64,000 bases of DNA from Alloprevotella sp. (GTDB lineage Bacteria; Bacteroidota; Bacteroidia; Bacteroidales; Muribaculaceae): positions 1-64,000 of the forward strand of contig JAMPIE010000003.1 in the NCBI GenBank assembly GCA_023663135.1. Direction: 5' to 3'. A program made the position numbers and the translations under genes. Below the pieces are notes generated by a model. That model did no database searches, was not told where the DNA came from, and worked only from the letters and a program-made list of their open reading frames with translations. Shown one piece after another: positions 27,159 through 35,176 of the stretch (within the stretch, counting starts at the first letter, position 1; every line of letters begins with the position of its first letter).

Positions 27159-27315
27159 AGTAATCTTCAAAAAATAACTTGGTAGACTTTCTTGTCTTTT
27201 TTGGCATCTTTTTCAACTCAGTTTAGTCATGTAGCTCGCTACACTCCTGCACTCTCGCTAAAAAATCTGCGCAAAAAAATCCTGCGAAATTCTTTACCGA
27301 CTTTTTTTTTTACGA
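27159..27315 (-). repeat. Dispersed intergenic repeat, copy 2 (full length)
   Basis: About 157 bases, nearly identical to copy 3 (56846-57003). On the minus strand it begins TCGTAAAAAAAAAGTCGG, contains two T-runs, the GTAGC/GCTAC palindrome, and a 51-base block identical to copy 3. That block holds a frame starting MPKKTRKSTKLFFEDY, which here runs on for seven codons into the terminator hairpin (27136-27207). It lies 17 bases after the stop of the monooxygenase-like gene and directly before the hairpin at 27124-27154. Confidence 0.9.
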
Positions 27316-27332
27316 ATACTAAAAAGGCGCGA

Positions 27333-27611
27333 TTAGAAGTTAAATTGCTCGAGGGTCATGGTTGAGAGCTCTTGCATCTTGGGCACGAGGCGCTTGAAGT
27401 GGGGGCTCTCCATATGTTTCTTGAGGCTTTTCTCATCTTTCCAGGTCTCGACGATGATAAGGCGGTCGTCGGCGGTGAGGGAGCCGTAGAGGTCATAGGC
27501 AATGCAGCCTTCGTCGTGGAGCGAGAGCTCCACAAGCTCTGTGGCGGCCTCCACTAAGGGCTGTCGTCGCGAGCTTTCCTCGATAAGCATTGAGCAGTTG
27601 AGGCGTATCAT
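27333..27611 (-). CDS. Antibiotic biosynthesis monooxygenase (ABM) domain protein
   Basis: A 92-residue ferredoxin-like small protein: MIRLNCSMLIEES, then LVEAATELVELSLHDEGCIAYDL, LIIVETWKDEKSLKKHMESPHF. This is the ABM pattern (heme oxygenase/quinol monooxygenase-like). Such proteins are often called putative quinol monooxygenases, but the substrate is unknown. The start at 27611 is preferred to the 123-residue frame, whose extra N-terminus crosses the -7 box (27680-27687). Single-gene transcript, ending at repeat copy 2. Confidence 0.88.
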   Translation of the reverse strand: MIRLNCSMLIEESSRRQPLVEAATELVELSLHDEGCIAYDLYGSLTADDRLIIVETWKDEKSLKKHMESPHFKRLVPKMQELSTMTLEQFNF

Positions 27612-27679
27612 AGTTTGTCTATTGTTTTGGTTATGAGTGTATTGTCGATATGTATATCGATGACGTTTCCTTTTGTCAC

Positions 27680-27687
27680 CAAAGATA
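27680..27687 (-). promoter_or_regulatory. -7 element of the ABM gene promoter
   Basis: TATCTTTG on the minus strand, 69 bases upstream of the start codon. A TTTG lies 16 bases further up, which is shorter than the usual 19-21 spacing. Confidence 0.5.
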
Positions 27688-27766
27688 TAACAATCTCGCG
27701 TCACAAAAGTAGCTATTAGATGGAAATGTCTGGCCCTCGGGTGGGAATATTTAGAGTATTAGTGTG

Positions 27767-27800
27767 GCAAGGGCGGCCCCGGGGATGGGGCCGCCCTTGC
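27767..27800 (-). terminator. Hairpin downstream of the giant secreted protein
   Basis: Perfect 14-bp GC-rich stem GCAAGGGCGGCCCC/GGGGCCGCCCTTGC with a six-base loop, 24 bases past the stop of the gene at 27825. The following sequence is AT-rich without a clean T-run. Confidence 0.65.
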
Positions 27801-27824
27801 GGATTGGTGTCAGATGGGGATGTC

Positions 27825-30800
27825 TTACTTCACCAGGGTCTTCACGCCGTTGATGATGTAGACACCGGGGGAGGCAACGCGGATGAGGCGGCGGCCGGCG
27901 AGGTCGTAGATCACGGCGTCGGCATCGATGGCGTCGGCATTGATCTCTCCGATGCCGGTGATGGTGCCTGAGATTACGTTGACGCTCATCATGCTCTTCA
28001 CTGCGGGTACGGAGCCGCTGACGGTGGCTGTCACCTTATAGGTGGCATATTCGGTGAAGGTGATGGTGGCTGAGCCGTCGTCGTTGGGCTTGAGCTCATA
28101 TGAGCCACCCTCTACGCTCCATTCGATGCCGTTGCCGGCCTCGGCGGGAGTTATGGAGGCGGTAAAGGTCACGGGGCGGTTGATGAGGACGCTTGAATTG
28201 GAGCTAAGGCCTGTGATGGTCACGTTTTCGGCGCGGGTGTTAACCACTGAAACGGTGATGATCATCTCGGGGGTGGCCTCGGCCTCGTCAGTGAGGGCGG
28301 TGAGGTTTATCTCTTTCTTGGCCGGTGCTTTGTCCACGTGCCATATGCGTATCACGGTGATGCCCTCATTGCCATTCTCATTAGCCTGGACGGTAACGGA
28401 GCCGTCGCGGCCTACGGTGGCAGTGGCTATCGTCTCGTCGTCGGCTATGGCCACGTAGAGAGCGTTGAAGTCGATGATGGTGCCTTCGGCAACCTCATTA
28501 GCGGCGGGGAGGGTAATGGTCTTCTCGCCTTCGGTATCGACTTTGATCTCAAATTCGATATTGGCTTCCTGAGTTGAGCCGTCTATCGGGTCTTTGATTT
28601 CTACTTTCACATTCTCGGGGGTGTCTGTTTCCTCGGGCATCTTTGTGGTGAGGCCTTCTTCGGGGGCAGGAGCTGAGACGGTGAGGGAGACCTTTGCGGT
28701 GGGCTTGGCCTCGGCGCCGTTGTCGTAGATGAGGGTTATCTCATATTCGCCGGACTTGGTGGCAGTGCCGGTGATTGAGAATGCGTTTCCGCTCTCGCGT
28801 GCTGCGGGGTCGAAATTCAGCCCCTCGGCTGAGGCGGTGAGCTTAGTTGCGTCGAAGGTGGCTGCGTCGGGGGCAAAGGTGCCTTCAATCTTGAAGGCGA
28901 CTTCCTCCTCTTGGAGTATCACGGTCTCAGGCTGCTTGGCCTCAATCTTGTTGATGCCTGAGATTACATCGAGGGTGGCGGCGGCGGTCACCATGCTGGT
29001 CTCGCTGTTTTCGTAGCAGAGGTTGATGGTGTAATTGCCCTTTGCTTTGGCCTTGCCGGTGATGGTGAAGGTTGCTCCTTCGGTGCCCTTGTCGGGTGTT
29101 TCAAACTCGAGGCCGTCAACCGGTGTTACGGTGAGCTTAGTCGGGTCGAAGGGAGCGTTGGAGGGGGCGTATGAGCCTATGACGGTGAAGGGCACTTCGG
29201 CGTCGATAAGGGTCACATCGGCGGCCGTCGCGGTAATATTCTTCACTGCCGGGAGGGTGAACTTGGCTTTGAGCCCGGTGAGGGTGGCATAGAAAGTGCC
29301 ATCTTTTTCAGCCGTGGCCGAGACGTTCACGTCGGCGGCCTCGGTTATGGAGGCTGCGGTCACCTTGATGGTGTTGGTGTCTTTGTCGTAGGTTACGCTT
29401 GCCGCGCTGGCGGGCAGGGCGGCGGGGGTGATTTCCACTCCGTCGGGGATGTCGGTGGGGTTGAGGATGAACGAGATGGAGTTTTCGGCATTCTCCTCGG
29501 CGCTGAGCTCAAGGCTTTTCTCCTCGGTCTCGCCTTCGGCCAGGGCCAGGGCGGGGTTCTTGATGGCGACGGTCACCTCCTTGGTTGCGAGGGTCTTGCC
29601 GTCGGCCTCATAGGTTAGGGTCACTGTGTAGACGCCTCGCTTGGTGGCGTTGCCGGCGATGGAGAAGGTGTTGTCCGTGCCTTTGACGGCTGATTGGAGA
29701 GTGATTCCGTCGGAGGGATTGGTAGTGGCCTTGATGTTGTCGGCGTCAAAGTCGGCATTGTCGGGGGTGTATGTGCCTGCGATGGAGAAGTCAACCGATG
29801 TGTCGGGTGATATGAACATCTTCTCCACATCATCGGCAACGAGGTCGCCGACCTCGGGAAGGGTGAAGTTGACGGTGACGGGCGTTGAGAGTGTGGCGTA
29901 TGTCTTGCCATCCTTGACGGCCTTGACGCTCACCTTGACTGTGGCGGGCGCAGTCTTGGAGGAGGGTGTCACTACAATCTTGTTATCGGTGTCGTCGAAG
30001 GAGACGGTTGCGCCTGTCCCCTCATTGAGTTCAGCTTCGATGGTGACTCCTGATGGGAGGTCAGTGAGGGTTACGGGAATCTTCACGTTGTTGTCGGTCT
30101 CGTCGTTGTTGACGAGGACCTTCTCCTGGGTGGCCTCAGTCCCTTCGGGGAGGGTGATGGATCCGCTCTTCATCTCGATGGCATATGTGCCGGTCACGTC
30201 GCCATAGGCGGTGGGGAGGGTGAGGGTCACGTTGGCCGTGCCTACGGCAGCGGGGGTGAGGGTGAAGGTCACTTGGCCGTCGCTGACGGTGAGTTCCTTG
30301 TTCTCCTGGAGGGTGATGGCATTGTCGGATGTGGCGATTGTCACCTTAGCGTCGGAGGGGAAGACTGCACCGGCGGGGGTGATGGTGGCGGTGACGCTCA
30401 CCTCGTCGGCGTTGCCATCCTGATCGAGATATATCACATTGCCGGAGGCGGGCTCGAAGGTGAAGCCGGTTGCCTTGGTGACGGCGGGTACGGAGAGGGT
30501 GAAGGTCTTGGCGGTGATCTTGTTGCCGATGGCCTCGATGCCCTCCTCGTTGGTGTAGCTGAGGGTCACGGTAAAGGACTGCTCGGCATCGGTGGCGTTG
30601 ATGCCGGTGAGCTTGATGGCGGGGGCATTATCGCCGGTTGTCTCAATCGTGGCTGTCACACCCTCGATGGACTCAATGGAGAAATTGTCGTTGTTGATGT
30701 TGAGGCCGGCGGGGACTGCGGCTGAGGGGGTGAAGGGGATGATTATCTCGTCGCCCACCTTGGTGGCCTCAACGCTGTAGGTGTCGTTGGTCAGGCCGTC

Positions 30801-33800
30801 GATAGTGATTGACATGCCGGTGAGCCAGGGCTTGCCGATGGTCACGGCGCATGTGGTGGAGGGGATGGACAGGCCCTTGAGGGTGGAGGCCACGCTGATC
30901 TCAATCGGGGTGTCGGAGGGTGTGGCTCCGGAGGCAAGGGCTATCGTCTTGGCGTTGGCCTCGCCGCTGACGTCGCTTGAAGTGAGGGGGGCGCCGGCGG
31001 GGATGGTGACCTCAACGGCGTCAAAGCCTGTGCTTACGGTCTCCCCATCGGCGTCAGTGGCGGAGCCTGAGAGCTTAAACGAGCTCTCGTCGGTGGTGCC
31101 GGGGATAAGGGTCTTGGTCTCGGGGTCGACAGTCACCTCGGTGGGCATGGTCAGCGACTCAGCCACCCACTTGGAAGATGCAGTTCCTGACCCCCAGACT
31201 TTAGGCTGAGATGCGTTGTTTTCCTGAATATATTGTGCTGAACCATTGTAGGCATTGGTGAATGACCTTATCATATCGATAAGCACCACATTGTCATCGT
31301 TGCCATTTTTTGTAATAAGGATGGGGGTGGCGTCGGAAGCGTTTTCAGTCACCGGGATTTTGGCCCCGTTGTTCGCGTCAGCATCCTTCCAGTCGGCGAT
31401 GTAGAAGCCGGTGAGGGCGTTGCGGAGGGTAAAGGTCTTGGTGTTTTCAATATGCTTGAGCACCCATCCGCGAGTGGCGGAAGTTCCGTTGGCCACGGTG
31501 GAGCTCAGTCCCTCGTTGCCGACGGTCTCCTTCGAGCCGAGATAGTGGGTGGTGTAGCTGTTGTTGCGGAAGGCAACGACCTTGCCATCGGCGGTGGCGG
31601 CGGCAGCGTAAACGAGTGTGTTGACAGCGTCGATGTCGGCGGCATTGTCGATGTCGCTGATCATCTCATCGGTGATGTCATACACGGCAGGGATCTTCTG
31701 CCACCCCTGCATCGTTGCCTTAGCGGCAGCCTTAGCATTCTCCAAAGCTACGTCATGAACATTGATTATGACGGATTTAGATATTCCATTGATACCGCTT
31801 ACTGTGATAGTAGCCTCTCCGGCAGCAGTAGTCGTGATGACATTATTTTCTATAGATACCGCATTGTCTGTTGAAGTGTAGCTGACAGCGGTCACAAGTT
31901 CGGAATATGATTCTCCGTCAGGTAATTGGGGAGTAAAAGTCTTTGTGATGTCTATATTTACCCCAATGTCAGGATTATTATCTGTTAATTCAAGTGTAAT
32001 ATCTGTAGGAGCCTTATATACATTCCAGAAGCATCCATCGGCACCAGTGGTCCATAATGCAATTCCGCCTCTGTCAGGATTGTACATGAGATATCGTCCG
32101 TCATCTAAGGTTTGTCCATTTGCTTTATTGCAATGATAAGATTTATCAAAAGCAATTACGGCACCTGTGTGAGATGCATCACCAGTGCGATATTCAATTA
32201 TAACGGCTGCTCTTTCAGCCTCATCGGCAGATGCATCTACGAAAGTAAGAAGATTGGCAGAGCTATATCCTATGGGAGGTTGCTTTAGATAAAGATTGGT
32301 AGTGGTGTTTTTGAGATAAAATTTGTTTGTTCCAGCTACTTTTTCCAATTGCCAAACTACACCGGCGGTTGTTATTGCGCCATACTTGGCTTTCGCATTT
32401 GATACGGTTGCGTTTACAGCCGGGTCGCATTTCATAAATTGGGCGTTAGCTTTTGAGCTTTGGAAAACTACAATAGCATTTTCAGGAGTGGCAGCTGAAA
32501 GGCATGTGTTGATTTCCTCAATATTAGTCGCATTGTCTAATGCTGTAATTTGAGCATTTACGACATTGGTGCTATATAAAGATGGGATGTTTTTCCAACC
32601 ATTTAGAATTGTCAATGCTTCTGTCTTGGCAGCGGCGAGGTCGGCTGCAACTTTATTGTTGGCTTGTGTAACTTGATCGTCGGTCAATGCAGTGATGACC
32701 CACTGAGAGCCACCTGTCGATGCTCCATCGGATGCGCTATTGTATATAGCGGCATCTTGGTTGTTGTCCCCGTTGTAACGGTTGACAAATGCATTAGATG
32801 TGTTGGATGCATTGAATGTCAGCCTTATCCCATTGGTGTTGCCGTTGGCCTTTAGAAGTAAAGGATAGGCAAGTTGTTCGCTTTTAGATAGTGTAAGTTT
32901 TGTGCCTGAATTGTAGTTAGCCGGGACTTGAATAGACTTTCCTGTTGATACGGAGGTGAGATTTATGGCGTAAGGAACGTCGGGAGAAAAATTGATCTTC
33001 CATACCATGTCTATTGTCCCATTGTCAGAATTAAGAGGATAGCTGCGTAAAATATTGGGAGAGTTGTTATCGTCGGATCCATTGCCGGCAGAGATGTAAT
33101 ACCAAGGCTCAGTATTGTTGCTATTCCCTGATATTGTGACATATTTGCCATTGGCAGTTTGGAGCAGTTGTTTTTGTATGGCATCAATATCAGAGGCAGA
33201 AGACTCTATGGCATTGGAATACTGTTCATATGTTTCGATGTCATCTAACTCTGAAGCCAAGTCAGCAGCAGCCTTATTTATATCAGCCTCTGAAAAAAGC
33301 GATGGTAGCTTATTGAAAAAGTTCGCTGAGATGTCATCCTTTAGAAATATAGGCTTGGCTGAAGAGATGGGAATAAGAATCCATTCTCTTACGAAGTTTT
33401 CATTGGTGCTGACCTCGGTATTTACCCCTGTTCCGGGCTCTGCACAAACGAATTTGTCCGTACCATTATCGGTGACGTAGATTCTTATTCCGTTTGTACC
33501 GTTGTCAATCGATAGTAAGCAAGGGGTGCTGGAAATGTCGGTAGTCCCTCCCATATATTTGTCAACACAATTTCCGGCAGGTTTACCTGTGAATATATTA
33601 TCGTCGGTATTGATACATTTGATAACATATTTTCCCGGGTCAGTCTCGGTAGGCTCTGTAGACTGTGTTATCGTCCATATATACCAATCCATATCTAAAT
33701 CGCCCACTTTTGCCTGACGAGTGCTTGCCCATAAGCCCAAGGTCAGGTAGTATCCGTCTTTGCCGACGGGCTGGAGGAGGTATTGGGCTCCGGAGGTGAT

Positions 33801-33899
33801 GCCGTCGACTGTCGTGACGGCGCCGGGCGGGGTGTCGGCGTGGGTGGCGAAGCCCAGGGCCGAGAGGATGATTGAGAAAAAAAGTAGGAGTTTTCTCAT
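27825..33899 (-). CDS. Giant secreted multi-domain protein (2024 aa), mosaic
   Basis: A 2024-residue exported protein with signal peptide MRKLLLFFSIILSALGFATHA. Residues about 25-420 look like trefoil-type (ricin-like) repeats (YLLQPVGKDGYYLTLG; GKYVTISGNS). Residues about 425-540 and 725-920 are two diverged copies of one unit (NGWKNIPSLY/QGWQKIPAVY, followed by FYLKNTTTNLYL/FTLRNALTGFYI). A bacterial Ig-like (Big2) domain sits at about 650-720. The C-terminal half is Ig-like modules: type B at about 1265 and 1475, type A at about 1365, 1565 and 1662 (each A has GTYTPDNADFD or similar and FSIAGNATKRGVY or similar). The tail YDLAGRRLIRVASPGVYIING is a common Bacteroidales C-terminal motif. 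No catalytic motif was seen; adhesion or glycan binding is possible. Residues about 63-720 are encoded by clearly more AT-rich DNA than the rest. Confidence 0.85.
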   Translation of the reverse strand: MRKLLLFFSIILSALGFATHADTPPGAVTTVDGITSGAQYLLQPVGKDGYYLTLGLWASTRQAKVGDLDMDWYIWTITQSTEPTETDPGKYVIKCINTDDNIFTGKPAGNCVDKYMGGTTDISSTPCLLSIDNGTNGIRIYVTDNGTDKFVCAEPGTGVNTEVSTNENFVREWILIPISSAKPIFLKDDISANFFNKLPSLFSEADINKAAADLASELDDIETYEQYSNAIESSASDIDAIQKQLLQTANGKYVTISGNSNNTEPWYYISAGNGSDDNNSPNILRSYPLNSDNGTIDMVWKINFSPDVPYAINLTSVSTGKSIQVPANYNSGTKLTLSKSEQLAYPLLLKANGNTNGIRLTFNASNTSNAFVNRYNGDNNQDAAIYNSASDGASTGGSQWVITALTDDQVTQANNKVAADLAAAKTEALTILNGWKNIPSLYSTNVVNAQITALDNATNIEEINTCLSAATPENAIVVFQSSKANAQFMKCDPAVNATVSNAKAKYGAITTAGVVWQLEKVAGTNKFYLKNTTTNLYLKQPPIGYSSANLLTFVDASADEAERAAVIIEYRTGDASHTGAVIAFDKSYHCNKANGQTLDDGRYLMYNPDRGGIALWTTGADGCFWNVYKAPTDITLELTDNNPDIGVNIDITKTFTPQLPDGESYSELVTAVSYTSTDNAVSIENNVITTTAAGEATITVSGINGISKSVIINVHDVALENAKAAAKATMQGWQKIPAVYDITDEMISDIDNAADIDAVNTLVYAAAATADGKVVAFRNNSYTTHYLGSKETVGNEGLSSTVANGTSATRGWVLKHIENTKTFTLRNALTGFYIADWKDADANNGAKIPVTENASDATPILITKNGNDDNVVLIDMIRSFTNAYNGSAQYIQENNASQPKVWGSGTASSKWVAESLTMPTEVTVDPETKTLIPGTTDESSFKLSGSATDADGETVSTGFDAVEVTIPAGAPLTSSDVSGEANAKTIALASGATPSDTPIEISVASTLKGLSIPSTTCAVTIGKPWLTGMSITIDGLTNDTYSVEATKVGDEIIIPFTPSAAVPAGLNINNDNFSIESIEGVTATIETTGDNAPAIKLTGINATDAEQSFTVTLSYTNEEGIEAIGNKITAKTFTLSVPAVTKATGFTFEPASGNVIYLDQDGNADEVSVTATITPAGAVFPSDAKVTIATSDNAITLQENKELTVSDGQVTFTLTPAAVGTANVTLTLPTAYGDVTGTYAIEMKSGSITLPEGTEATQEKVLVNNDETDNNVKIPVTLTDLPSGVTIEAELNEGTGATVSFDDTDNKIVVTPSSKTAPATVKVSVKAVKDGKTYATLSTPVTVNFTLPEVGDLVADDVEKMFISPDTSVDFSIAGTYTPDNADFDADNIKATTNPSDGITLQSAVKGTDNTFSIAGNATKRGVYTVTLTYEADGKTLATKEVTVAIKNPALALAEGETEEKSLELSAEENAENSISFILNPTDIPDGVEITPAALPASAASVTYDKDTNTIKVTAASITEAADVNVSATAEKDGTFYATLTGLKAKFTLPAVKNITATAADVTLIDAEVPFTVIGSYAPSNAPFDPTKLTVTPVDGLEFETPDKGTEGATFTITGKAKAKGNYTINLCYENSETSMVTAAATLDVISGINKIEAKQPETVILQEEEVAFKIEGTFAPDAATFDATKLTASAEGLNFDPAARESGNAFSITGTATKSGEYEITLIYDNGAEAKPTAKVSLTVSAPAPEEGLTTKMPEETDTPENVKVEIKDPIDGSTQEANIEFEIKVDTEGEKTITLPAANEVAEGTIIDFNALYVAIADDETIATATVGRDGSVTVQANENGNEGITVIRIWHVDKAPAKKEINLTALTDEAEATPEMIITVSVVNTRAENVTITGLSSNSSVLINRPVTFTASITPAEAGNGIEWSVEGGSYELKPNDDGSATITFTEYATYKVTATVSGSVPAVKSMMSVNVISGTITGIGEINADAIDADAVIYDLAGRRLIRVASPGVYIINGVKTLVK

Positions 33900-33960
33900 G
33901 GTTGATAGATGTGTTATGATTGATTATATTTGTTGATTGCGCGTATGGTTGCGTAATTTA

Positions 33961-33992
33961 CAAATTTAATGCTAAATCTCACCCCCCCCAAA
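33961..33992 (-). promoter_or_regulatory. Promoter of the giant secreted protein
   Basis: Minus strand TTTG (33989-33992), 20 bases, TAAATTTG (33961-33968). Full consensus. The spacer contains a run of eight G directly after TTTG, a possible site of slippage and phase-variable spacing. Predicted leader about 55 bases. Confidence 0.75.
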
Positions 33993-34028
33993 TAGTTAAC
34001 ATCTATTAACATATATTTTTTATAAAAG

Positions 34029-34064
34029 GCCGTGGGTAGAGTCGAGGTCGCAACCCACGGCTAC
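34029..34064 (-). repeat. REP-like element: GTAG plus palindrome
   Basis: On the minus strand GTAG is followed directly by CCGTGGGT, a 15-base loop and ACCCACGG, then CCTTTTATAAAAA. A GTAG tetranucleotide next to a palindrome is the layout of REP elements mobilised by RAYT transposases. It is also the last of three hairpins downstream of rpoD and may act as its terminator. Confidence 0.55.
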
Positions 34065-34074
34065 GTTTTGAGGC

Positions 34075-34136
34075 AACCCCCTCCGGGGTTATGCGCAGCC
34101 CCGGCGGCTCTCGCGGGGGAGGGCTGCCGGGGCTGC
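34075..34136 (-). terminator. Tandem hairpins downstream of rpoD
   Basis: Two stems: AACCCC-CTCC-GGGGTT (34075-34090) and GCAGCCCCGGC/GCCGGGGCTGC (34095-34105 with 34126-34136). They lie 19-80 bases after the rpoD stop; no T-run follows until the next hairpin (34029-34061, then CCTTTTAT). Confidence 0.6.
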
Positions 34137-34155
34137 GGTATCGTGCGGGGCGGAG

Positions 34156-35016
34156 TTATTGGCCGAGGTAGGTGCGTAGCTGGCGGCTGCGCTGTCCTTT
34201 GAGGCGTCGGATGGCCTTTTCCTTGATCTGACGGACGCGCTCGCGTGTGAGGTCAAACTTGGCTCCAATCTCCTCGAGGGTCATCTCCTGGCAACCGATG
34301 CCGAAAAACATGCGGATGATCTCGCGGTCGCGTTCGGGGAGCTGATGGAGAGCGCGGTCAACCTCCTTGGAGAGCGACTCTTGGGTGAGGGTGGAGTCGG
34401 CGGCGGGGGAGTCGTCGTTGGTCAAGACGTCGAGGAGCGAATTATCCTCGCCCTCAACAAAGGGGGCATCGACGGAGATGTGACGGCCTGAGACCTTGAG
34501 GGTGTCGGCTATCTTCTCTACGGGCACGTCGAGACGCTCGGCGAGCTCCTCGGGGGAAGGGCGGCGCTCATTCTCTTGCTCAAACTTGGAGAGGGCCTTG
34601 CCAATCTTGTTGAGCGACCCCACTTGATTGAGCGGGAGGCGCACAATTCGGCTCTGCTCTGCGAGAGCCTGGAGGATAGACTGGCGTATCCACCACACGG
34701 CATAAGAGATGAATTTGAAGCCACGGGTCTCGTCAAACTTCTGAGCTGCTTTAATCAAGCCGAGATTTCCTTCGTTGATAAGGTCGGGGAGCGACAGCCC
34801 TTGGTTTTGGTACTGCTTGGCCACCGAGACCACGAAGCGGAGGTTGGCGCGAGTAAGCTTGTCGAGAGCTCGCTGATCACCTTGGCGAATGCGCTGGGCG
34901 AGCTCCACCTCCTCATCTACGGAGATAAGCTCTTCGCGACCAATTTCTTGGAGGTATTTATCGAGCGATGCGCTCTCGCGGTTGGTGATAGATTTAGTGA
35001 TTTTTAGTTGTCTCAT
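34156..35016 (-). CDS. rpoD: Primary RNA polymerase sigma factor (RpoD, sigma-ABfr type)
   Basis: A 286-residue sigma-70 factor that recognises the TTTG/TAnnTTTG promoters seen throughout this window. It begins [21 protein letters not shown], with no region 1.1, as in Bacteroidetes primary sigma factors. Region 1.2 ([20 protein letters not shown]), region 2 ([46 protein letters not shown]), region 3 and region 4 ([33 protein letters not shown]) are complete. Its own promoter (35044-35075) matches the consensus it would read. Three hairpins follow the stop. Confidence 0.97.
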   Translation of the reverse strand: MRQLKITKSITNRESASLDKYLQEIGREELISVDEEVELAQRIRQGDQRALDKLTRANLRFVVSVAKQYQNQGLSLPDLINEGNLGLIKAAQKFDETRGFKFISYAVWWIRQSILQALAEQSRIVRLPLNQVGSLNKIGKALSKFEQENERRPSPEELAERLDVPVEKIADTLKVSGRHISVDAPFVEGEDNSLLDVLTNDDSPAADSTLTQESLSKEVDRALHQLPERDREIIRMFFGIGCQEMTLEEIGAKFDLTRERVRQIKEKAIRRLKGQRSRQLRTYLGQ

Positions 35017-35043
35017 CTTTTATAGTAGACATATATAAGCTCG

Positions 35044-35075
35044 CAAAATTACAATAAAAATGCGGGTTGTGCAAC
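35044..35075 (-). promoter_or_regulatory. Promoter of rpoD
   Basis: Minus strand GTTG (35072-35075), 20 bases, TAATTTTG (35044-35051); three of four -33 bases match. Predicted leader about 20 bases. Confidence 0.7.
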
Positions 35076-35176
35076 ATAGGTGGATTTGACAATAAGAGTA
35101 ACTGTCTCTGATAGTCAACGGAAATAGAGGCAAAATGGTATCTTATTCGGTCAAACATTAACATACTTTAACTATG

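Larger units (their letters stand above)
27007..27332. other. Intergenic region upstream of the SPOR-domain gene
   Basis: 326 bases holding, from left to right: the promoter of the SPOR-domain gene (27023-27054, minus), a hairpin (27124-27154), repeat copy 2 (27159-27315) and the 3' end of the monooxygenase-like gene (stop at 27333). No other gene seen. Confidence 0.8.
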
